From: Spirochaetota bacterium
GTDB lineage: Bacteria > Spirochaetota > Spirochaetia > SZUA-6
NCBI GenBank assembly: GCA_003641675.1
Contig: QNBI01000099.1
Span: 1-7,154, forward strand
Direction of reading: 5' to 3'
DNA: 7,154 nt
Shown here: one piece after another, positions 1-6,550 of the stretch
How positions within the stretch are numbered: the first letter of the stretch is position 1
Layout: every line of letters starts with the position of its first letter
Notes under the pieces: generated by a model
Database searches by the model: none
Told to the model about the DNA's origin: nothing
What the model saw: the letters and a program-made list of their open reading frames with translations, nothing else
Program-made: the position numbers and the translations under genes

Positions 1-1149
1 AAGAAGGTATTTGAAAAATCAAGGAAAGCTGCGGATACTCTGTCCAGAGGGGTTCAGTTCCTGCTTAAAAAGAACCATGTCGATTTAATTAAGGGAACAG
101 CGGTAATTGAAAGCCGTAATGCCGTTAAGCTTAACACCGGCCGGATTATAAAGGGTAAAAATATAATAATTGCAACGGGTTCAAGGCCCAGAGAGATACA
201 GGGTTTTGAATTTGACGGCAAGTTTATACTTTCTTCTACAGATGCCCTCATGCTGGAAGAGCTTCCTGAGAGTATTATTATCCTCGGCGCGGGGGCCATC
301 GGGGTTGAGTTTGCCCATATACTTAACACTTTCGGTGTAGAGGTTACACTTGTGGAAATGATGGAAACGATTCTTCCGCTTGAGGATAGAGAAACGGTTT
401 CCGTGCTTGCAAGGTCTTTTAGAAGACGCAGGATAAAAAGCTATACATCTACGAAGGCGCTCTCGGTGACTAAAGAAAAGAATTCCATAGATCTCTTAAT
501 AGAAGGAAAGGACGGCAAACAGGAGCATGTAAAAGGGGATAAGCTTCTGGTTGTTGTAGGACGTGCTACAAATACGGAAAATATCGGGCTTAAAAAGATA
601 GGTCTTGCCACGGAAAGGGGATTTATCCCTGTCGGCGACTACTATGAAACTAAAGTAAAAGGAGTATTTGCCGTAGGCGATGTAATAGCATCTCCGCAGC
701 TTGCCCATGTTGCATCGAAAGAAGGAGAGACTGCTGTTGAGTATATAGCCGGTAAAAATCCTACAAAGAGGATTAATTCGCTTCATATTCCATCCGGGGT
801 ATACTGCGAACCTCAGATAGGAAGCTTCGGCTATACGGAGGAGAATCTCAAGCTTAAAGGAATACCCTATAAAAAGGCAGGCTTTCCTTACCGCGGAGCT
901 GGAAAATCTGTAGCTATTGAGAAACCGGAAGGGCAGGTAAAGGTTTTGTTCGATCCGGAGACAAAAGAAATCCTGGGTGCGCATATAGTGGGTTACGACG
1001 CAACGGAGCTTATACACGAAATGCTACTTGCAGAAACCGCAGAACTTCTGCCGGAGGATATTGCCAATATGATACATGCGCATCCCACATTATCAGAGGC
1101 AGTGATGGAATCCATGAGAGCTGCGGAAGGATGGGCAATTCATGTCTAA
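1..1149 (+). CDS. lpdA: Dihydrolipoamide dehydrogenase (E3), 5'-truncated by window edge
   Basis: This is an FAD-dependent pyridine nucleotide-disulfide oxidoreductase that reoxidises dihydrolipoyl groups with NAD+ in 2-oxoacid dehydrogenase or glycine-cleavage complexes in the cytoplasm. The frame is open from base 1, so the gene starts upstream; the Met codon at 250 is internal. Of the 382 visible residues, ATGSRP (58-63) closes the first FAD region, GAGAIG (96-101) followed by E103 is the NAD-binding Rossmann motif, and VFAVGDV (222-228) is the second FAD contact. LAHVASKEG follows, and the dimerisation domain ends with HPTLSE, giving the catalytic His361/Glu366 pair. The family is usually about 460-475 residues, so roughly 80-90 are missing, including the N-terminal GxGxxG and the CxxxxC redox pair. 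Without that pair other family members cannot be strictly excluded, but LAHVASKEG and the HPTLSE context favour Lpd. It overlaps the next gene by 8 bases. Confidence 0.93.
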   Translation, partial: KKVFEKSRKAADTLSRGVQFLLKKNHVDLIKGTAVIESRNAVKLNTGRIIKGKNIIIATGSRPREIQGFEFDGKFILSSTDALMLEELPESIIILGAGAIGVEFAHILNTFGVEVTLVEMMETILPLEDRETVSVLARSFRRRRIKSYTSTKALSVTKEKNSIDLLIEGKDGKQEHVKGDKLLVVVGRATNTENIGLKKIGLATERGFIPVGDYYETKVKGVFAVGDVIASPQLAHVASKEGETAVEYIAGKNPTKRINSLHIPSGVYCEPQIGSFGYTEENLKLKGIPYKKAGFPYRGAGKSVAIEKPEGQVKVLFDPETKEILGAHIVGYDATELIHEMLLAETAELLPEDIANMIHAHPTLSEAVMESMRAAEGWAIHV

Positions 1150-2854
1150 TATTAGCTGTTCAACATGTAAATTTCTCGATTCCTACCGAGGAAAAGATTT
1201 TATAGGTCAATGGCCTACTATTGATAAACTCTTTAGAATTACTGTAAAAAGATTCGCTGAAAGGTCCTGTTTTACCTCCTTTGACCCTGAAGATTTTACA
1301 GTTACCTATAGGGAGGCTCTTAAATTAGTGGACAGAATTGCTTCCTATCTGCAGGAAAAGGGTGTCTCAAAGGGCGACATGGTTGCTTTAACAGGCAAGA
1401 ATACTCCGGAGTGGGCTGTAAGCTATCTTGCCATTCTCTCTGCAGGTGGTACTGTAGTGCCTATAGATTACCAGCTTGAACCTGAGAGAATAGCCCATCT
1501 TATGGAATTTGCAGGTGTTAAGGCACTTATTGTCGATGAGGAAAAGTATGACAGCATACTTGAGAAAACGCAAGGATTAAATTTAAGCACGGTACTTTCT
1601 CTTTCTCGTGAAAAATCTGATTATGTTTTTGATATTAATCCTGAAGTTGAAAAACCGGAAGAAGCCGGAACAGATGAAAATGATACTGCAGCAATACTCT
1701 TTACTTCTGGCACTACTGGAAACGAGAAGGGCGTTATTCTCACTCATGGTAACTTTGTAAGTGACGTGTTTCTGACTCAGACTCTTCTAGGGGTATCGGA
1801 AAAGGATATATTCTATGCGCTTCTGCCCTTACATCATTCCTATTCCATGAATGCTGTATTCCTGCAGTCTATATCTGTCGGAGCGGAAATTGTATTTGCA
1901 AAGGGACTCGTTGTAAAGCAGATTTTAAGCGACCTTAAAAAGGGAAAGGTGACTATGTTTTTGGGAATTCCCCTTCTGTTTAACAAGCTGTTGAAGGCAA
2001 TACTAAAGGGGATAAGAGAGAAGGGAACGGTGATTTACGGAATAGTGCGTTTTCTTATGGGAGTAAGCGGGATTATAAAAAAGACGGTAAGTATCAATCC
2101 CGGTAAATTCCTTTTCCATTCCATATTAAAAAAGGCCTCGCTGGATACGGTTCGAATCTGTATCTCCGGCGGAGGACCGCTTGCTCCTTCTACGTTTAGA
2201 CTGTTTAATCAGCTCGGCATAGATTTTGTGCAGGGATACGGATTAACGGAAACGGCCCCTATTGCGGCTTTGAATCCCGTAGAAAAATATAAGGAGACTT
2301 CTGTTGGCAAGATTATTCCGCATGTAGATGTTAAAATAGTTGATAAGGATGCTAACGGAGTGGGGGAAATACTTATTAAAGGCCCGATTGTTACAAAGGG
2401 CTACTATAAAAGTAGAGAGGAAACAAAAGAAGCATTCACAGAAGACGGCTACTTTAAGACGGGAGATATCGGCTACCTCGATTCGGATAACTACCTGTAT
2501 CTTTCCGGACGTAAGAAATCTATGATAGTGACAGAGGGGGGAAAGAACGTTTATCCGGAGGAGATAGAGGATCATTTTCAGTTTTTTGAGGAGATAGAAC
2601 AGATAGCAGTTAAGGGGTATATTAAGGATAAAGAGATGAAAGTGGAGGGAATAGAGGCGCTGGTGTATCCGTCGTCTGAGTATTTTAAGGAAAACCGAGA
2701 TGCGGATGCGGAGAAAAGAATCGGCGAAATAATAGAAGAGGTCAACAGAGAGCTTCTGCCTTACCAGGAGATAGATAAGTTTACGGTTCTCTTCGAGCCC
2801 ATGGAGATGACGACTACAAAGAAGATAAAGAGGTATAAACTTAAAAGTAATTAA
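1142..2854 (+). CDS. Long-chain acyl-CoA synthetase (AMP-forming), ANL superfamily
   Basis: It should activate a fatty acid with ATP to an acyl-adenylate and then to acyl-CoA, feeding lipid synthesis or beta-oxidation at the cytoplasmic face of the membrane. All core motifs of adenylate-forming enzymes are present: P-loop FTSGTTGNEKG (187-197), GYGLTET (365-371), YFKTGDIG (437-444), the hinge region LSGRKK (454-459) leading into GGKNVYPEEIE (466-476), and the C-terminal catalytic-lysine region TTKKIKR (558-564). The length of 570 residues, the segment with two hydrophobic stretches around 280-330, and GGKNVYPEEIE resemble FACL/FadD15-type long-chain enzymes more than acetyl-CoA synthetases. 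The ATG at 1142 lies inside the preceding gene; a GGAAGGA at 1125-1131 sits 10 bases upstream, and the next in-frame Met (residue 80) would remove conserved sequence. Two cysteines at the N-terminus (C6, C9) form a CxxC of unknown meaning. The 8-base overlap implies an operon with the dehydrogenase and probable translational coupling. Chain-length preference, and CoA versus acyl-carrier protein as acceptor, cannot be read from the sequence. Confidence 0.92.
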   Translation: MSNISCSTCKFLDSYRGKDFIGQWPTIDKLFRITVKRFAERSCFTSFDPEDFTVTYREALKLVDRIASYLQEKGVSKGDMVALTGKNTPEWAVSYLAILSAGGTVVPIDYQLEPERIAHLMEFAGVKALIVDEEKYDSILEKTQGLNLSTVLSLSREKSDYVFDINPEVEKPEEAGTDENDTAAILFTSGTTGNEKGVILTHGNFVSDVFLTQTLLGVSEKDIFYALLPLHHSYSMNAVFLQSISVGAEIVFAKGLVVKQILSDLKKGKVTMFLGIPLLFNKLLKAILKGIREKGTVIYGIVRFLMGVSGIIKKTVSINPGKFLFHSILKKASLDTVRICISGGGPLAPSTFRLFNQLGIDFVQGYGLTETAPIAALNPVEKYKETSVGKIIPHVDVKIVDKDANGVGEILIKGPIVTKGYYKSREETKEAFTEDGYFKTGDIGYLDSDNYLYLSGRKKSMIVTEGGKNVYPEEIEDHFQFFEEIEQIAVKGYIKDKEMKVEGIEALVYPSSEYFKENRDADAEKRIGEIIEEVNRELLPYQEIDKFTVLFEPMEMTTTKKIKRYKLKSN

Positions 2855-2914
2855 AGTTAGGGTGTTTTAAACAGCCTTATCTGCTATGGCAGCTAAAATT
2901 CAAGGCAGGCGGAT

Positions 2915-5761
2915 ATGACAAGAAAAAGCAAACTCATTACGGTAATTCGAATTTGGGGAATAGTTTCTCTTGTTCTGCTTGCTGCAATTATTATTGGTAT
3001 TGATCTTGTGGATACTTATAGAGGTTTTCGCGTACAGTGCGAGGGGATACGGAAAGATTATGTCAATGAGCAGAAAAAACTTGTTAAACGCGAGGTTGAG
3101 CGGGTAGTTAACGATATCCATTATTCAAAGGCTCAATACAGGCAGAAGGTAAAAGAAGAGATAAAACTGCAGACCTATGAAGTATATAATACTGCTTTAA
3201 GCATATATAACAACAATAAACAGGAAAAGACGAAAAATGAAATTCAGAGGATGATATTGGATGTCTTTAATCCTAATGCGTCTGGAAACGATTTTATGAG
3301 CCGGTTTATTATTAATACCGATGGAAAGGTTCTGTTTTTCGGAGATAAACCGGATATTGAGGGTAGTAATATACTGAATATCCGCAATAGAGAAGGCCGT
3401 TACTTTGTTAAGGATATAATATACAAAGCCCAAAAGTCCGGTGAAACATTTCACAGTGATTTATGGAATTCTGGAAATAAAGAGGCTCACAAAACATGTT
3501 TTATAAAACTATTTAAACCCTATAGCTGGATTTTAGGGACATGCATTAATAGTGATTCTATAGTATTACAAGTTCAAAAGAGTCTTATAGGAAAAATTTC
3601 CTCTATTAAATTCGGGAAAGAGGGATACATTTTTGTAAATAAGTGGGACGGAACTGTTTTGGTGAGTAACGGCAAAATACTGTCTGGAAATAAGAAGCTA
3701 TGGGAGGAATTCGGTCCTAAAACGCGGGAAGTTTTTAATAAAGAAATAGAGGCGGCAAAAAAGTCCGGAGGAGACTATATATACTACAAATGGATAAAGC
3801 TAAGCGACCCGCAAAAAGTATCTCCTAAGGTATCTTTTATTTACGGGATTCCCGAATGGAAATGGATTGTAGGTTCGGGTGTTTATCTGGATGATGTGGA
3901 TAAGAATATAGAAGCTATGGCTTCTTCTTTAAAGAAACAGATATGGGATAAAATATTACGTTTCATATTAATTGCCGGTATTATATCGGGAATTTTTATT
4001 TATGTTTCCTGGCTGTTCAATAGAAGGCTTAAGAAGGATTTTAATCTTTTTATATCTTTTTTCAGCAGAGCAGCGCTTTCTAATGAAAGCATTGATACAG
4101 AATCGGTAAGATTTGCCGAATTTCATGAGCTTTCGGATTATGCCAATAGAATGCTTGCCGATAAGGAGAAAGCGCAGCAGGATTTAATGGAGGAAAAGGA
4201 GAGATTATCTGTCACTTTACAATCCATTGGTGATGGAGTTATTGCTGCGGATACTCTGAGCAGAGTTGTTCTTGTAAATGAAGCGGCGGAGAAACTAACC
4301 GGGTGGAGTCAGCAAGATGCGCGGGGAAGAGAGCTCACCGATGTTTTTAATATAATAAATGAGGATACGCGGGAAAGAGTTAAAAATCCGGTGGAGAGAG
4401 TTTTTACAGAAAACCGTGTTGTAGGACTTGCCAATCATACCGTTCTTGTTTCAAAGGACGGCACGGAATACAATATAATGGACAGTGCAGCTCCGATTAA
4501 AGACAGCAAAGGAAAAATACACGGAGTTGTGCTTGTCTTTCGTGATGTAACGGAAAAACTAAAAGTAGAAAAGGAATTAGCTAAGGTAAACAAGTTAGAG
4601 TCTATAGGAATACTTGCCGGAGGAATTGCGCATGATTTTAACAATATTCTCACAGGGATATTCGGTAATATCAAGCTTGCACAAATGGCGCTGCCCAAAG
4701 ACCATGAAACTTTTGATTATCTTAAGAAGGCAGGCGATGCACTTGAAAGAGCTACCAATCTGACAAAACAGCTCTTGACATTCGCAAAGGGCGGAGACCC
4801 GTTAATCGAGACTGTAAATATCCGGGGTGTAGTTATGGATTCTGTTTCCTTTAATTTAAGCGGAAGCAGTGTAAAAGCTGTATACGAGATACCGGTAAAT
4901 ATCTGGCAGGTTAAGGCGGATAAGGGGCAGATAAGCCAGGTTATTGCAAATCTTACAATAAATGCAAAAGACGCTATGCCGGAGGGCGGTAGAATTTTTA
5001 TAAGCATGGAGAATGTTTCTGTGGAGGGAGGCGCCTTAGTAGACACTTCTCCGGCGGTTGACTCTGCAGCTTCTTCTGCCAGTGTATTTCCCGGCGACTA
5101 TGTAAAAATAATTTTTAGGGATGAAGGTATCGGAATTCCCAAAGAAAATCTAAGCAAAGTCTTCGACCCTTATTTCACTACAAAAGAAGCCGGGAATGGA
5201 CTTGGATTAGCAACTACGCATTCAATCATTAAAAAGCATGGCGGATATATAGTGGTAGACTCAACGCCGGGGGCCGGCACTGTTTTTACTATCTATCTTC
5301 CGGCGGATAGATCTTCTAAAGTCAAAACCGGCGGGGTCGATTCAGGTATCGGTACGGATTTGAAACATCTTTCGGGATATATCCTTGTAGTGGATGATGA
5401 GGAAATGATAAGAGATGTAACTAAACGTATGCTTAAAATACTGGGATATACATGCGACTTTGCTTCTGAAGGAAGAGAAGCTTTAGAAAAATATGTATCT
5501 GCTAAGGAGAGTGGGCATCCTTTTAATGCTGTAATTATGGATCTAACTATCCGGGGTGGTATGGGCGGAAAGGAAGCTGTTGCAGAAATTATAGCACATG
5601 ATCCGGATGCGGCTGTTATTGTTTCCAGCGGCTATTCGAATGACCCTGTAATGGCTAATTATGTTGAATACGGTTTTAAGGGAAGGATTACAAAACCTTT
5701 TAAAATGGAAGCATTAAAGAAAGAGATAGAAAGGGTTATCTGGCAGCAGAAAGAATTGTAA
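2915..5761 (+). CDS. Membrane-bound hybrid sensor histidine kinase (double Cache, PAS, HisKA, HATPase, receiver)
   Basis: This is a signal-sensing kinase that should autophosphorylate a histidine and pass the phosphate to its own C-terminal receiver. Domains in order: a signal-anchor helix (about 11-32); an extracytoplasmic region (about 33-345) with a charged helical stretch, then two Cache-like units, the second ending in IPEWKWIVGSGVYLDDVD as in dCache_2 proteins; transmembrane helix 2 (about 347-368); a helical linker without a clear HAMP; a PAS domain (about 430-545); and HisKA with IAHDFNN (571-577, phospho-His573). The ATPase domain carries the N box around N683, DEGIGIP (736-742) and GNGLGL (760-765). 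The receiver has acidic pocket D827/D828, phospho-acceptor D876, S905 and K927, so both phosphotransfer sites look intact. No HPt domain or partner regulator is in the window. The ATG at 2915 is the first start after the in-frame stop at 2894, with a weak purine-rich AGGCGGA just upstream. The ligand is unknown. Confidence 0.93.
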   Translation: MTRKSKLITVIRIWGIVSLVLLAAIIIGIDLVDTYRGFRVQCEGIRKDYVNEQKKLVKREVERVVNDIHYSKAQYRQKVKEEIKLQTYEVYNTALSIYNNNKQEKTKNEIQRMILDVFNPNASGNDFMSRFIINTDGKVLFFGDKPDIEGSNILNIRNREGRYFVKDIIYKAQKSGETFHSDLWNSGNKEAHKTCFIKLFKPYSWILGTCINSDSIVLQVQKSLIGKISSIKFGKEGYIFVNKWDGTVLVSNGKILSGNKKLWEEFGPKTREVFNKEIEAAKKSGGDYIYYKWIKLSDPQKVSPKVSFIYGIPEWKWIVGSGVYLDDVDKNIEAMASSLKKQIWDKILRFILIAGIISGIFIYVSWLFNRRLKKDFNLFISFFSRAALSNESIDTESVRFAEFHELSDYANRMLADKEKAQQDLMEEKERLSVTLQSIGDGVIAADTLSRVVLVNEAAEKLTGWSQQDARGRELTDVFNIINEDTRERVKNPVERVFTENRVVGLANHTVLVSKDGTEYNIMDSAAPIKDSKGKIHGVVLVFRDVTEKLKVEKELAKVNKLESIGILAGGIAHDFNNILTGIFGNIKLAQMALPKDHETFDYLKKAGDALERATNLTKQLLTFAKGGDPLIETVNIRGVVMDSVSFNLSGSSVKAVYEIPVNIWQVKADKGQISQVIANLTINAKDAMPEGGRIFISMENVSVEGGALVDTSPAVDSAASSASVFPGDYVKIIFRDEGIGIPKENLSKVFDPYFTTKEAGNGLGLATTHSIIKKHGGYIVVDSTPGAGTVFTIYLPADRSSKVKTGGVDSGIGTDLKHLSGYILVVDDEEMIRDVTKRMLKILGYTCDFASEGREALEKYVSAKESGHPFNAVIMDLTIRGGMGGKEAVAEIIAHDPDAAVIVSSGYSNDPVMANYVEYGFKGRITKPFKMEALKKEIERVIWQQKEL

Positions 5762-5795
5762 AAGACTTACTCCGGCAGCAGGCAAAGGCAGCAGG
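5742..5795. repeat. Three short direct copies of GGCAGCAG at the kinase 3' end and convergent gap
   Basis: GGCAGCAG occurs at 5742-5749 (last codons of the kinase), 5774-5781 and 5787-5794. The last two extend to a 9-base identical GGCAGCAGG with a 13-base period. The 36-base gap between the two convergent stop codons contains little else: no GC-rich hairpin followed by a T-run is visible on either strand. The copies may be simple-sequence drift; no function is claimed. Confidence 0.45.
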
Positions 5796-5797
5796 AT

Positions 5798-6472
5798 TTA
5801 GATAAAGTGTATGTACTTTTTGGTTGCCCGGCTAAAATCTGCATAGTATCCTCTATATTCCGGGGGAAGTAGCTTCGCTATCTGGTACATTATCTCGTCT
5901 GTCATTTGCTGACGTATAATGTTTGTCATCTTCTCTCCCTTTGTACTAAGCTTAAAAGGTTTGCCTACCTTAATATGGAAATCTGTTCTGCGGAAATGAA
6001 TAAGGTTCTCTTTAAAATGTTCCCCTCCATAGTGTGCAAGCGGCAGAATCGGAACATCATCATGGAGAGCCAGCATTACTACCCCGCCTTGAGCTTTTTT
6101 AAGCTGTCCGTTCCAGCTCCTTGTCCCTTCCGGTGCTACTGCAAGAAAGAATTTTTCTTCGAATGCTCTATGGGCTAATCTAAAGGCCTTTAAATCTACA
6201 GTTCCCCTGTGGATAGGAATTGCATTCCAGATTTTATTAAAAAGCAACCGAGAAATAGGTTTGTTCCAGAATTCCGCCTTTGCAAATCCGGATATTTTTC
6301 TGGGCATTAAAAAGGAATAGAATAATGGTACTTCCAGGGAAGTTATATGATTGGATACCAGTATAAGGGGGCCCTCTTTCGGAACTTTAAGCAGTTCATC
6401 TTTATCTATTTTACAGGTAATGTTGATAAAAGTTCTAATGCTTGCATTAACAATCCATGCTGCAAACGACAT
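5798..6472 (-). CDS. PlsC-family lysophospholipid acyltransferase (1-acylglycerol-3-phosphate acyltransferase-like)
   Basis: This 224-residue enzyme of the PlsC/LPLAT family probably transfers an acyl chain from acyl-CoA or acyl-ACP to a lysophospholipid such as 1-acylglycerol-3-phosphate at the inner face of the cytoplasmic membrane. Motif I is NHITSLE (41-47), with His42 as the predicted catalytic base; the acidic partner is Glu47, where the textbook motif NHX4D has Asp. The motif II region is IPIHRG (85-90), motif III is APEGTRS (113-119), and motif IV is VPILPLAHYG (140-149). The C-terminus carries LPPEYRGYYADF. No strong transmembrane helix is evident beyond a moderately hydrophobic N-terminus (about 4-19). 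The ATG at 6472 is supported by GGGAG five bases upstream and a promoter beyond it. It converges on the kinase, with 36 bases between the stop codons, and diverges from the URO-D-like gene. The exact acceptor substrate cannot be determined from the sequence. Confidence 0.9.
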   Translation of the reverse strand: MSFAAWIVNASIRTFINITCKIDKDELLKVPKEGPLILVSNHITSLEVPLFYSFLMPRKISGFAKAEFWNKPISRLLFNKIWNAIPIHRGTVDLKAFRLAHRAFEEKFFLAVAPEGTRSWNGQLKKAQGGVVMLALHDDVPILPLAHYGGEHFKENLIHFRRTDFHIKVGKPFKLSTKGEKMTNIIRQQMTDEIMYQIAKLLPPEYRGYYADFSRATKKYIHFI

Positions 6473-6477
6473 TTTAG

Positions 6478-6482
6478 CTCCC
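6478..6482 (-). promoter_or_regulatory. Ribosome binding site of the acyltransferase gene
   Basis: On the minus strand GGGAG lies five bases before the ATG at 6472-6470, a near-ideal Shine-Dalgarno placement. It fixes the start of the acyltransferase and contrasts with the divergent gene, which has no such site. Confidence 0.75.
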
Positions 6483-6503
6483 GGAAAATTTTAATTTTTT
6501 AAT

Positions 6504-6532
6504 ATTATACAGAGGTTGTCATTCAATATCAA
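6504..6532 (-). promoter_or_regulatory. Sigma-70-like promoter for the acyltransferase gene
   Basis: On the minus strand, TTGATA (6532-6527; 5 of 6 matches to TTGACA) is followed after exactly 17 bases by a perfect TATAAT (6509-6504). Transcription would start near 6497, giving a leader of about 25 bases that contains the GGGAG ribosome binding site. It lies in a non-coding gap immediately upstream of the gene. It overlaps the plus-strand promoter: its -35 hexamer sits in that promoter's spacer. Confidence 0.72.
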
Positions 6533-6544
6533 TTAGTTAATAAT
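6516..6544 (+). promoter_or_regulatory. Sigma-70-like promoter for the URO-D-like gene, possibly leaderless
   Basis: TTGTCA (6516-6521; 5 of 6 matches to TTGACA) is followed after 17 bases by AATAAT (6539-6544; 5 of 6 to TATAAT). Six bases separate the -10 hexamer from the ATG at 6551, so the expected start point falls on or within a base or two of the A of the start codon. No Shine-Dalgarno sequence is present in that gap. The call rests on consensus match and position only. Confidence 0.55.
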
Positions 6545-6550
6545 GTGGCC

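Noticed and set aside
28..42. A 15-base word (GCTGCGGATACTCTG) shared exactly with 4244-4258, in frame in both genes and encoding AADTL in the dehydrogenase and the kinase.
   Set aside because: The flanks differ and the proteins are unrelated at this point. A single 15-base match in coding sequence of this size is uncommon but consistent with chance; there is no third copy and no target-site structure.
496..1017. A 173-residue open frame on the minus strand inside the dehydrogenase gene.
   Set aside because: It is antisense to an unambiguous Lpd coding sequence, shows no recognisable family features, and has composition typical of a reverse-strand shadow.
2863..2873. Imperfect dyad TGTTTTAAACA upstream of the kinase, considered as an operator.
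   Set aside because: A single short AT-rich dyad with no second copy in the window and no convincing promoter next to it.
2881..2892. Small hairpin CTGC-TATG-GCAG between the synthetase and the kinase, considered as a terminator or attenuator.
   Set aside because: Only four stem pairs and no T-run after it; too weak to call a terminator.
2871..2899. TAAAAT (2894-2899) as a -10 box for a separate kinase promoter.
   Set aside because: At a 17-base spacing the -35 position reads ACAGCC, which does not match TTGACA, so no promoter is called; co-transcription with the synthetase remains possible.
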